Positions 37,765 through 48,667 of a stretch of 64,000 bases of DNA are shown one piece after another. Every line of letters starts with the position of its first letter. The stretch's first letter is position 1. The position numbers and the translations under genes were made by a program. The DNA comes from Epiperipatus broadwayi (Eukaryota > Onychophora > Udeonychophora > Euonychophora > Peripatidae). The stretch lies in contig JAQFVV010000030.1 in NCBI GenBank assembly GCA_028023455.1, positions 9,388,876 to 9,452,875 on the forward strand, read 5' to 3'. The notes beneath the pieces are model-generated. The model was not told where the DNA came from, searched no databases, and was given only the letters and a program-made list of their open reading frames with translations.

Positions 37765-38058
37765 AATATATAATGTATGAGCCTCAGCTCTCCATGCCTT
37801 CTCATATTGCTGACCCACCTGATCATACACATGTTGAAAAGATAAATAATCACCAATATATACATATTTCACACTAAACCAGCAATCATCAGTTGGTCCA
37901 GATTGCTATCTTCACACATATATACAATCAGTGCTCAGCTTTCTTCATACTTTAATTGACAGGCTTCACACTACCACAACCCACAAGTCTTCAGCCATCC
38001 ATTTCATTGAAAATCTGATAATGGGACGTTCAAAGTTCTCGTTAGTGCCAAGGTTCAA
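37765..38058 (-). repeat. R1 copy nested in the TIR element
   Basis: Shows TGAAAAGATAAATAATCACC, AATCATCAGTTGGTCCAGAT, CAATCAGTGCTCAGC and CATTTCATTGAAAATCTGAT. The box-B end and the distal end are degraded. Confidence 0.75.
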
Positions 38059-38224
38059 TTTAAAAAATTTACTAAAATATGTACATATTCAACCTCACAA
38101 AATCAATCTAACAAGTTGCACATACAACAGTGTAATAAGAACAATAAGTACATTAGTGTATATAAGCTATTTTGCAAAACATAAAAAATCTCTATTTTGC
38201 TAAACGTAAAAAAAAAAAGAACTA

Positions 38225-38360
38225 TTCAACCTTTTTTTTTTTTTTATTTTTTTAAGTGTCATAGCATCTGCCGGGACATGCAACCCGGGCAACTGCCTGC
38301 AAATGCAAGGCAGTCGCGCTGACCTCTCGACCACCAATGCAAGACTTCAACCTTTTTTTT
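38225..38360 (-). repeat. tRNA-derived SINE copy nested in the TIR element
   Basis: Minus strand: GGTCGAGAGGTCAGCGCGAC, TGCCTTGCATTTGCAGGCAG, GGGTTGCATGTCCCGGCAGA, then poly-A (poly-T at 38231-38252). TTCAACC followed by T occurs on both sides (38225 and 38346), a plausible target-site duplication. Confidence 0.7.
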
Positions 38361-39954
38361 ATTGAATGGAATGAATTTGACCAATGCATTATTAGTTGAT
38401 TATAAGAAGTTCACACAATGCTAAAATCTTGTTTACAACTTAAAATATATTTCGATAAACATTTATTGTTTTCAATAACATTTTGATTTCATCACCCGCC
38501 ATACTAAACACAGGTGTGGCGTGATATAATTTTCACAGATTATTTTAAAATAATTTAAAAAATAGCAAACGACCAAATAACAAGACGCTATATATATATA
38601 GGATGGTGGTATCTGGAATATTCATATATATATATGTGTGTGATCTAAGCAAAATAAAGTATAAAATTGATTTATAATTTGAACTAAATCACATTTTAAA
38701 TTATACACGATCTTTTAAATATGTGAAAATTGTTGAGGCAAGTAAAATAAAAAAAAAAGATTAAACAAAAAAAGATGTAGTATCCTTCCGTTCCGGAAAA
38801 AGTCACGCTTCATCACTGATATATACTTATATGTGTACATATAGTTAAATGTGTAAACTTATTTTAATAAATAACTAATTCTGCCAATTAAAATATAATC
38901 TAATTTTAGTATGAAATTTACTTTTATCACTGCATCAAATCACCTTTTATCATTATTTTCAATTTTTTTTTTTTTTATATCAATAGATTTTTAACACATT
39001 ACTAGCCCTTCTTTTATTTTTATATTAGCATTTATATTTTTCATCTTTTCAATATTTAAAATGAATCATATATCTTCTTCACTCACAATAATAGATCAGT
39101 TATATCAAATAATATCTAACCTTTAATAAATTTCTACATCACCGCTACTTCAAATATTTCTTTAATTGGTTGAGACATTAAAATCTTTTAACTGATAATA
39201 TTTCAAAAGATTTTTTTTCCTTTTCTTTCAAAAAATCAATATCATATATCTATTTTTTTTTATTACAAAATCTTTTTTTAAAAATGTCATGTTATTATAT
39301 TTAGTATAATTATAGATTATTTATAATGATTTTTAATTTTAAGTATCTTACTAAAAATATTAATTATAAATTTAAAAAAAATATTTATTTTTTTAAAGAA
39401 GAATAAATTAGTTAATTATTGGTTAACGTAGACGTTTTTTTTTAAATTAGAGTAAATATGTAAAATCGAACAATGATAGGTCTTATTTGTGTGCACATAT
39501 ATAAAAGTTTTTACCTGGTTTGTCAATTGCTAGTGGGTTTAAGGTTTTAGCATTTTCTTATTTTTGATTTATTCTACATCTAAGAAAACATAAATACCCA
39601 TTTAACAACAAATATTAGATGTCAGTGTAGCATAGCTAGAATATAACTCTCAGAAAATAAAATTCCTAACTCTATATAAAACCTGAAAAAACGTTTAAGT
39701 TTTATTTGGCTAGATTCAGTCTCCAAATTATGGATATGGCAGGGAGAGTTTTTAATCAGTAAATCATGAATTCTGTATAATATTAAGATTAGTGTACAGT
39801 TAATTTATTTATATTACTCATTATGTAATTCATTTAATATCTTATCTCTTCTTTGTAGTTGTAATTTTAAGCTTATAAATGTCTGAACATTTATATGTTT
39901 AAAATTATATTACTTATGTTTATAGCAGTTTAAAAAACATTACACACGCACACA

Positions 39955-41215
39955 CACATATGACATTTGAATGAAAGCACTGAAAAAAATCAGTGAGCTA
40001 TATGTAAATTAGCCATCAATAAACATAAATATAGAATGGACTCACATATAATTTAGATTTTGATCATATATAACCATACCAATTGCTGTGTACCAAGAAG
40101 CAGAGCGTGATTTATGTATAATAACATAATTTTGGGACAATTATATGCTCAGCCTTTCTCATTAATTGGTTATAGAGATTTCATAATTGCTTGTGATTAT
40201 ACTGAAATTACGTTAGTACACTTAAGTCATGCTCTGTATGCTAGTTTGTTAGTATGTCAGTAAATAATATGCGTATATACAATCAAAAGCTAAATATAAG
40301 TGGATCCATTCTATGTTTACGTTTACTGATACTTAGTTTACATATAGCTCACTAGGGATTTTCAATGCTTCCCTTCAAATTTCATCTATATTTGAGCTAT
40401 CAAAAACTTTAATTTGCATCTATTAACTGAAGATTTAGTTATAATGATTTCAAAATAGTTTATAGTTTCACTGAAAATATTTAGCATACATAAATCATGC
40501 TTTGCATATTATTTTGTTAGTATGTCAATAAAAAGAATGCTTATATATGATCAAAAGCTAAATATAGGTCTATTAATACTATATTTACATTTATTGATGG
40601 TTAGTTTACATATAGCTCACTGGGGTTTTGAATGCTTACATTCAAATTTCATCTATATTCAGAATATCAAAAAGTTATATTTACATATATATATTACATC
40701 GAGATTAATACTTCAAAACTGGTCTATTAAGTAAATGAAATACTCTCAAAGCAAGGCACAAGTTAAGACTTTTTGAAAAAAATTTCAGATCATGTTTTCT
40801 TTTTATGTCAACTTACATAGAAATACTAATCTTAAGCATTTTGGAAAGAAAGCATGAAAATTTTAAATCAAACATATTTTATTAAAGCTATGTTTAAAAT
40901 TGCTTTATGTTAATTTAATTGACATTCATGACATTTTCCAGTTTATAGATTGGCAATATCCATAATGCAGTATGTAAATACTAACTTCCCAGCAGTGAAT
41001 ATTATATAATACATCAAGATTAATACTCCGACACTGATCTATTAAGTAAATGGAATATTTGCAATCTAAAGCACAAAATAAAACATTTTTTGAAAAAAGA
41101 TCAGACCATCTGTTTTCTTTACCTCAATTTATATATAGAGGTTAATCATGTGAGTATTTTAATTATCAAACAGACCAGTGTTGGAGTATTAATCTTAATG
41201 TATTGTATAATATTA
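39955..41215. repeat. Block of direct and inverted duplications
   Basis: A ~180-bp unit (GTTAGTATGTCAGTAAATAA ... ATCAAAAGCTAAATATA ... GTTTACATATAGCTCACT) occurs at about 40213-40390 and again at 40487-40660, and in reverse complement at 39960-40110. A second unit (AGATTAATACT ... CTATTAAGTAAATG ... TTTTGAAAAAA) occurs at 40695-40800 and 41005-41130, with an inverted scrap at 41160-41215. Confidence 0.7.
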
Positions 41216-41560
41216 ACGTGGGTATGATAATAATATTGGCATCAGCATGGGATTTGGGAATTCTATCATCAGATTTTCAATGGTATGGATGGCCGAAGAA
41301 TTGGAGGTTGGATTAGGTTGAAGCCGGTCCATTAAAGTGTAAGGATTTGCTATCTTAATATAAAGTGAGCACTGATTATATATATGAATGGGAGATGGTA
41401 ATCTGGACCAACTGATGAGTTCTGATTTAGCACAAAATACATATATTGGTGATTATTTATCTTTTCTACATGTGTGTGGTCATGTGTATTTGTTGTATGA
41501 GATAGTGTTGATAGTGAAGTGGCTTGAAAGTCTGACTTCAAATCCCCTATATTTAATATT
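41212..41560 (+). repeat. R1 copy
   Basis: Begins at TTAACGTGGGTATGATAATA and carries CATCAGATTTTCAATGGTAT, TCTGGACCAACTGATGAGTT, TTGGTGATTATTTATCTTTT and CAAATCCCCTATATTTA. Confidence 0.75.
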
Positions 41561-42104
41561 AACTATTAGGAAGTTTATATATATATATATTGTAACTGAT
41601 ATAATGCATACAACAGATGAGTTCTGACTAATTCCCGATTGATTAAAATCAAGCTTAATCTTTTAAACACTCGTATGTTCACTTTATGAGATTTTTTATA
41701 ATAAACACATTTATTTTAAGAGCATGCTATACAGATATGTATTTATAACTAATCACAATAATATCTTAGAGTTCTATTGTAATTTAAAGTATAACTGTGG
41801 ATTTACAAGAATAAATATATCGTATAACATACATATGGTTGGACGAGCAAGTTTGTTCTAAGCTTTTATATTACATAATTTTAATTTAAAATTATCTCAG
41901 AAACAAAATTAAAGCATAGTAAATACTGTTCTTAAAATTTTAAATCATTAAAATTATAAATTATTATTATTGATATGATTAAATAACAAAAGGTATTTTA
42001 TTGTATTTAATTAGTACCTTAAGCAATTAAATAATAAGATGATCATGGTGTAAGTGTATAAAAAATAAGAAATAACATTTCTTATAAAGCATATATTTGA
42101 AATA

Positions 42105-42590
42105 CAGGCGCTCTTCACATACTGGAGCCTAATTATAAATATAGGGGATTTGAACTCAAAAATCATCAACTATCCATACTATCTCATACCACTGATACGC
42201 ATGACCACATACATGTAGAAAAAATAATCACGAATATACATATTTCATGCTAAACCAGCACTCAAACATCCACACACCCCCATATATATATATATATATA
42301 TTCAATGCTCAGTTTATATTAATATATATATATATATATATATATTCAATGCTCAGTTTATATTAAAATAGCAAATCCTCATACTTTAAAAAACAGGCTT
42401 CACTCCACTCCAACCTCCAACTCTTCAGTCATCAATGCTATTGAAAATCTGATGGAAAGTATGAAATACATATATTGGTGATAATTTATCTTTTCTATAT
42501 GTATGTAGTCATTTGTATCAGTGGTATGAGATAGTATGGATAGTTGAAGGGTGCTTGAAAATCTGAGTTCAAATCTCCTATATTCATAAA
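42105..42590. repeat. Inverted pair of R1 copies
   Basis: A minus copy (42105-42455) contains an internal duplication of TTCAATGCTCAGTTTATATTA plus TA tract (~42300 and ~42346). It switches directly to a truncated plus copy (42455-42590) at GAAAATCTGATGGAAAGTAT. Both ends therefore carry the box-B side. Confidence 0.8.
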
Positions 42591-43515
42591 GCATATACAT
42601 TTTAAATAATGTGTAATAATTATAAAATCATGTGACCATATTTATTTACAAAATTAGATGATGAGTATTAACTAATTAACAACAAAGATCAGATAATTAA
42701 TAAAATATATAATTAATTTATTTACAATAAGCAATATAAAAAATATAAAACAAAACAATAATAAGTTCTCTGAAATGATTATTAATATTTTTGCAATAAC
42801 TTTAATTAAGAAAATTATTCCAATTTTATTAATAATTAAATATATTGTGTAACTTCACATGATGCAAAACAAACTCCTTTATTGGAGAGAATTGTTAAGA
42901 TCTACCCAAAGACTTATTTCTAAATACTAAACAAAACAAAAGAATGCACATTTTTAATTAAATAATATATTTCTTCTAAGTATCTGATTTATAAACTTAG
43001 TCATTTCATAATCCAATTTAGAACAGCCTTCCTAAAGTATGGCTAGGTACTGGTGGTATTTCATAAGAGGCTTGTTAAGCTTATATTATGAATAAAATGA
43101 TAATACAATGTCAACTGAGCAATAATACTTATATAAATATCAGTGCATCATGTATAGTTAAATATACAATTAATCTTTATAAGATTCTGAGAGTACCCAA
43201 ATGGATAAATAAAAGTAATAATATTTATAAAATGTCACAACTATATGCTTTAGATAGCTTTAATCACAGAAATGTATGACTAAATTAATAAACTAATAAA
43301 ACATATAAAGTGTCATGTATTTCAACTTAACTATAAATAATTATTGACTAACTTTAAATATTAAAACACAGTCTTCATAGTACAAAGAAACAATATTATA
43401 CCCTTATACTAAATTATAATAAGAAATTTAATATACTAACTGTATATTTTTTATTATACCTTGCTTCTCGTGAAAACTTTCATGGAACAAAATAACTAGA
43501 TATTATAGTAATTAA

Positions 43516-43528
43516 ACATATATGAGAA

Positions 43529-43567
<39 letters not shown>

Positions 43568-43600
43568 CTCATATATATTTAATATATATATATATATATA
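43516..43600. repeat. (TA)n hairpin
   Basis: ATATATGAGAAATATA and TATATTTCTCATATAT flank a (TA)n core; a second TA run follows to ~43600. Confidence 0.85.
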
Positions 43601-44409
43601 TAATTTAAAATTAATTCAAAGTCTTTTAAAAAGTTCAACATATTTATTCTGGTGCAATCTTGTTCAAAATATTTAAAAGGGATTAAATCCCTCAGCATTT
43701 TGAGTGATAAAATCCTAATGGTTAGGTGAAACAAATTTTAATTGTTATAACACTGTAATTAGAAACAAAGTTTGAGTTTTAAAGTACAAGACAATAATTG
43801 TGAATTAAAAATATTCCAAAATCACAATAAGTTGTTTTAATTCTTTGAATTTCAGCTAGCATTCATATATTATAACTTTTCTTGAAATATTTATGGCAAT
43901 AAAATCCATTAGTTAAAAATTCATATTAACAGTAGTTATCCAATATGTAAGTGTTTATTTCAAGAATAAAATTTATTATTTAAAATTTGTTTTTAATGAT
44001 AATTGTCCAATACATATGTGGTTATCCAAAAAATGTCATGTTGCAGTAATAATTATAATATCAAGCAAATATTTGGAGAATAAATAAGCCAGTAACATGG
44101 TTTAGCCAAAAGTAGCATTCCTGAAATAGTTTTCAAATTTCATATTTAAATTATAGTTATAAAATTTCATTTCATTTAAAGTGTATTACAAGATGATAAA
44201 CATGGTTAGATATTTAGTTCTCCATTAAGGATAGTTTTGAGGTACATTTGCCATACAGAGGCAAATGTTTTTCTGATTCTCTGCTCCATTTATCGTTGTG
44301 CTGCAAGTGCTAATATGGACAACTTTAAATTTAAGTCCAAAACAATTCACTTGCAATCAGTTAATAAAAAAGTCTAAACAATTCTAAACACTTAGGTATA
44401 TTTATAGGA

Positions 44410-44464
44410 CCCCCCCCCCCCCCTCCCCCCCCCCCTCCCCCCCCCCCCCCCCCCCCCTTTTTTT
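44410..44464. repeat. Poly-C tract with two Ts, then poly-T
   Basis: C from 44410 to 44457, interrupted by T only at 44424 and 44436, followed by T7. On the minus strand this is three long G runs. It stands alone in an otherwise C-poor region. Confidence 0.97.
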
Positions 44465-45750
44465 AATTAAAAAAAATCAGAAGTTGATTGTATCATATAA
44501 TTAATGAGATATTTTTATTCAAAATTCTTCACTTTTTTGGTATTTTATGGGGAAAATATTATCATTCTTGCCATGATATGACATGAAGTAGGCGATCTTT
44601 GGAGATTCTAAAAATTTGTAGCACCAAATTTGTAAGGAAATTATTTAAAAATTACAAAATTATATTTTTAAATATTTTATATACAATATTACATTAATTA
44701 TTGACATTAAAATATACATTATCACACTACAAATAGAATATTCATAATGTAAATATTTAAATAAATGATATTTTTATTTTATTTATTTATATTTTCATCA
44801 TGATTAATATTATCACTAATAATAATAAATTTATCAAATATTTTGTGACATATACTTCTTTAAATTTAAATACATCTAAGAAGTATAAACATTCGTGCAT
44901 GCACATACATATTTAAATATTATGTTAAAACTTTTTATCATTATTCAGTATAATTTTTAGCATGTATATACAATAATAAAGTCACTATTATGCTGAATCT
45001 ATTTTTAAATGATTTATTCTTATTATTGTTAGTATTATGCCTTTTTAATCTATATTTTGTTCATTTTAAATTAATTTTATGTGTATGAGTGTTTTTGTAA
45101 CGAAATGTAAACCTTGATAAAAAAAGAAATTTTAATTCACATATTCAAAAATGCTACATTTATAAAATATATATGAGAAAACATCTTGAATCAATTTGTC
45201 ACAATAATAATATTGATATTATTAATAAACAATAGTTGTAATAGCCAATTTTTTTTAAAATTATAATTATTATTGGCAATTTATAAATTTAATTTCTTAG
45301 TATTTTGCCACTCCCAATGAAAAAAAAATTCTTCACTTTTTAAATTTTTTTTTTTATGAACACTGCTCTAAAATTAAATTTTCAACATATAATCCAGGAA
45401 TGAATAAACAATCTGTTTTCATATATTATTTATTAAAATACTTCTCTAAAATGTAGCATATTAACAGAATAAATCTTTTAATTGCTTTATTGAATATAAG
45501 CTTATTTATTCTTAGAATGGCTTTTTTAAAAACTGTAAAATTAATAAATCTTTTCTTTAATATAAAGTAAATATTTTATTGCAAATGTGGCATGGGCTTT
45601 AGACATCATGCATTATAAATAATTCATATCCCATTTGGAGTTTCTAGCAAATATGCATTTTCTCCTATTTCCTTTTTAATTTGTAAAGGTCCCTCATATA
45701 CATTGTAAAAAAAATTTAAACTTATACTTTTGTGGGGTTACTAACCTGGG
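44465..45750. other. AT-rich DNA without recognisable features
   Basis: No supported coding region or repeat boundary on either strand. Confidence 0.45.
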
Positions 45751-45753
45751 TGT

Positions 45754-46330
45754 TCATACTGTGACAAAATCATTAACTTTAAATATACAGGGTTGTTGTG
45801 TTGCTTGGTTTATCTGTTTACAACTCATTTCTTTTAAATTTATGTTGGCTTTATTAATATCAGCTTCATGATCAATTTTCTCTATTATAGTAGGTATGGG
45901 AGTTTTGATTAATAAGGTCTCATTTCTTCCAAAGTGTAACCTAATGGATATAAATTTACTGTACTCATTGTTGGTCATATTAATATAATTAATTAATTAT
46001 TTAAAATTATTCACTCAGTTTTTGTGTCCCACCAAATAGATTTGAAATAATCTACCCTATTCTTATATGATTCTTTCACAAGGATTGCATTATGGGTAAT
46101 GAATTGAGGTCATTAAATGTTTAATATTTTGATTTTCCATCCACTCTTGTCATATGTTCAAAAAAGAGGTAGCATGACTGCTTAAGATAGATTTTGGTTT
46201 TCCAACTAAAAGAAACTGGTAATTATTCAAGTATTTTATAACACTTTTAACATCAACTTTAATAACAGGATTTTGAAAACACATTGTAAGCTACTAGTTT
46301 AAAATTATATTTGTTAAATGGAGGTAGAGA
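45754..46330 (-). pseudogene. Gypsy integrase core and C-terminal part
   Basis: Reads VKSVIKYLNNYQFLLVGKPK, SILSSHATSF, EWMENQNIKHLMTSIHYP, a stop, then CNPCERII, matching the integrase D...E region; the Asp of the usual SD motif is Ser. The 74-codon stretch at 45754-45978 (MTNNEYSKFISIRLHFGRNE..., ending FKVNDFVTV) fits the region after the core that normally leads into a DKV.V-type motif. Confidence 0.75.
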
Positions 46331-47139
46331 TCCATAAAAATCAATGGCAAGAATTCATTAGACCTATTTGGTATTATTGGTTGGAGTTTACCTATATATG
46401 ATCTAATACAATATTTTGACTAAAGTCAAATTTCACAATATTTTAATTGGTTCACTATAAATGCATGTATGTCAGGCCAATAAAACAATTTTCTTAAAAT
46501 ATACTCAATTTTCCTAGACCCATAGTGATAAACAATGAATGTAATAAATTAATTTGCCTGTAATACAGGTGGGAATTATAACTTTACATGATTGATCATT
46601 AGCTTCATTTGTTTTGTACATATTTGCAATATTTTATATTTATTTATTGATTTATTAATGGGTTTGTTATTATTTGCAATAATTTAATCTAACTTCAAAT
46701 CTTGCAATTGTTATATGGAATTATTCAAATGGAAGTCAACCTCCAATAATGCACTATTTCTTAAATATTATAAATTTCCATGCACTCACCTACTGGTAAG
46801 AGTTTAAAAAAATTAAGTGAATCACGTAAGTTTAGAGTACATTCTATGTATACCAACTTTTACAGACCATGCTCAAACCAGGGCTTGAGTCTATTGTGTG
46901 CCTGATGTTGTAATCAAATATTCAATTGTACAAATCTATTTAATTGGATAACTTTTTAAAATCATTTTCTGTGGAGTCATCAATAATTAAATTAAGGGCA
47001 GTGGCAAATATATTCTTTATATTTAGATGAAGAGTTTCTACTTTCACAGGATGATGATTAAGTAGATCTGCTACCTTCCTTTTAAGCTCCACAATATCGA
47101 ATTTTATAATTAAATTGTTGCAGTAACAAACTCCATTAC

Positions 47140-47420
47140 ATTAAATGCTCATTATTTAAAGAATTTCTTTTCAGAAACTCCAAACTCATATGGCCAGAGA
47201 TAACTATTATGTTCAATCTTTTGTTACAGTTTTTGAAATGCCTATAAGACTGCAAAAGCTTCTTTTTCAGTTGTAAAATAATGCAAATCAGGGTCTTTTA
47301 AAGGCCAATTTAGAAAGTATAATACCTGTAGTTTCTACTGCATATCATGTTGAAGTAATACTAGTTCAAAACCACTCCTATTAGTTTAAACATAGAGTGT
47401 TTTACTTAAATCAGAATATA
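47140..47420 (-). pseudogene. Gypsy RNase H fragment
   Basis: DLHYFTTEKEAFAVL, a stop, then AFQKL corresponds to the YSTTEKE.LAVV.A..KF motif of Gypsy RNase H. Two in-frame stops lie within 25 codons. Confidence 0.75.
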
Positions 47421-47549
47421 ATAGAATAATTTGTTTTAAAAATGTAGACTTTATACAATTAAATTCATGCTAGTGATTATCATTCCATTTTTTTATTCTT
47501 CTTTAGCAATCTTGATAAATACAAAGTGTCATAAGCAAAATTATGATAA

Positions 47550-47985
47550 AATCAATGGTAAAAATTACATAATCCAAAGAAAAATTGCAATCGTTTATTT
47601 TCAAGTGTTGGAAAATTCTGGATAGTTGTTATTTTATCAGGATGGGTTTTGACTCCATTAATTCCTACAAGATGACTTAGAAAATGAATTTCTTTTGCAG
47701 CTATAGTGCTCTTGTTTAAATTAATTTTAATATTTTTCACCTAAATGTTTTAAATACTCATCTACATTTATAGAATGAATAATATCATATACATATATAA
47801 TTATGATTTTCTTTAATTCCTCAAATAGGAGTTTGTTTAGACAACAAATTAAACAAGTTTCACATCCTCTCAAAAACATATATTGGCCTTCATATCTAAG
47901 TGAAAAAAAAATATCTGAGTGCTGTGTATTTTTGATCATTAGGAGGAAAGGAGATTTGCCAATAGCTGGATGTAAGATCAACTAT
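47550..47985 (-). pseudogene. Gypsy RT fragment
   Basis: Contains FSLRYEGQYMFLR, LNKLLFEELKKI and IYVYDIIHSINVDEYLKHL, where the usual YVDD box has its first Asp changed to Tyr. It is followed, in a second frame, by NKSTIAAKEIHFLSHLVGIN, GVKTHPDKITTIQNFPT and FFGLCNFYH, the conserved segment between RT and RNase H. Confidence 0.85.
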
Positions 47986-48059
47986 AGAATATATTATTTT
48001 ATCTTTAAATTTATATATTACTTTTTTACAAATCTCCACATATACACCCCAATGCAAAC

Positions 48060-48500
48060 TTTTTTATATATAATTCCTTTAATTTTATAACAGTTTTGAC
48101 TATCCTGCAGTCTTCATCAGAGCTACAACATTTAAACATATAATCATATAAACATTATTCTATATACATATAAAAATACATATTTTACATTATGATTCAT
48201 AATCATATTTTATTTTTAACCCTATACCTTTACTTTCCTCTTTTTTTTTACTAATTATTATTTTTTCATTATTTTTTTTATTATTTCTACTTTCTTTTTA
48301 CTTTTTATTTCTTATCTTTTTTTACTATCTATCATTCTACATTACTCTCTAACATATCACCTTTTTATTTTACTTTTAATACCTATAAATCTAATTCCTT
48401 TCCTTCCATTCTATTATTTATCTATACTTACTCTTTTATTAATAATTTTTATACCTATCCTTATTCCCTCTTATAATTCACTTATTCATTTTACTCACTA
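48060..48500 (-). repeat. R3 copy with long pyrimidine-rich, G-poor flank
   Basis: Minus strand AGCTCTGATGAAGACTGCAG then GATAGTCAAAACTGTT. From ~48220 to 48650 the plus strand is almost without G. Confidence 0.55.
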
Positions 48501-48667
48501 TTTGCATAACTTTTCCCTTTCTTTTTAAATTTATAACTGACTCTTTTTCCAAAATCGTTAGCTTCTTTTTCATATACTCCTTTAATATACTTCCCTCTGT
48601 TATTAATTTCTTTAACTTTTTATCCTATTTTTAAACTTTTTATTTTACAAAACTTTATATATATATA

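Larger units (their letters stand above)
37635..38818. mobile_element. Second terminal-inverted-repeat element, interrupted by two insertions
   Basis: Starts CAGGGACGAAGCATCC and ends AGTCACGCTTCATCACTG, matching the element at 31065-31486. Shared inner sequence is split: GAAAAATTCACTAAAACTTT near 37680 and GATTATAAGAAGTTCACACA near 38399. Between them lie an R1 copy (37765-38058) and a tRNA SINE (38225-38360), which accounts for most of the ~1.2 kb length. Confidence 0.65.
45754..47985 (-). mobile_element. Ty3/Gypsy LTR retrotransposon remnant (RT - RNase H - integrase)
   Basis: On the minus strand the domains appear in the Gypsy order: RT from 47985 to ~47550, RNase H ~47420-47140, integrase ~46330-45990, and the segment after integrase down to 45754. 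No LTRs, primer-binding site or gag were recognised. Stops, shifts and lost catalytic residues show it is inactive. Confidence 0.85.

Noticed and set aside
37512-37865. 117-codon minus-strand open frame
   Set aside because: Spans the border of a TIR element and an R1 repeat; hydrophobic, low complexity and without motifs.
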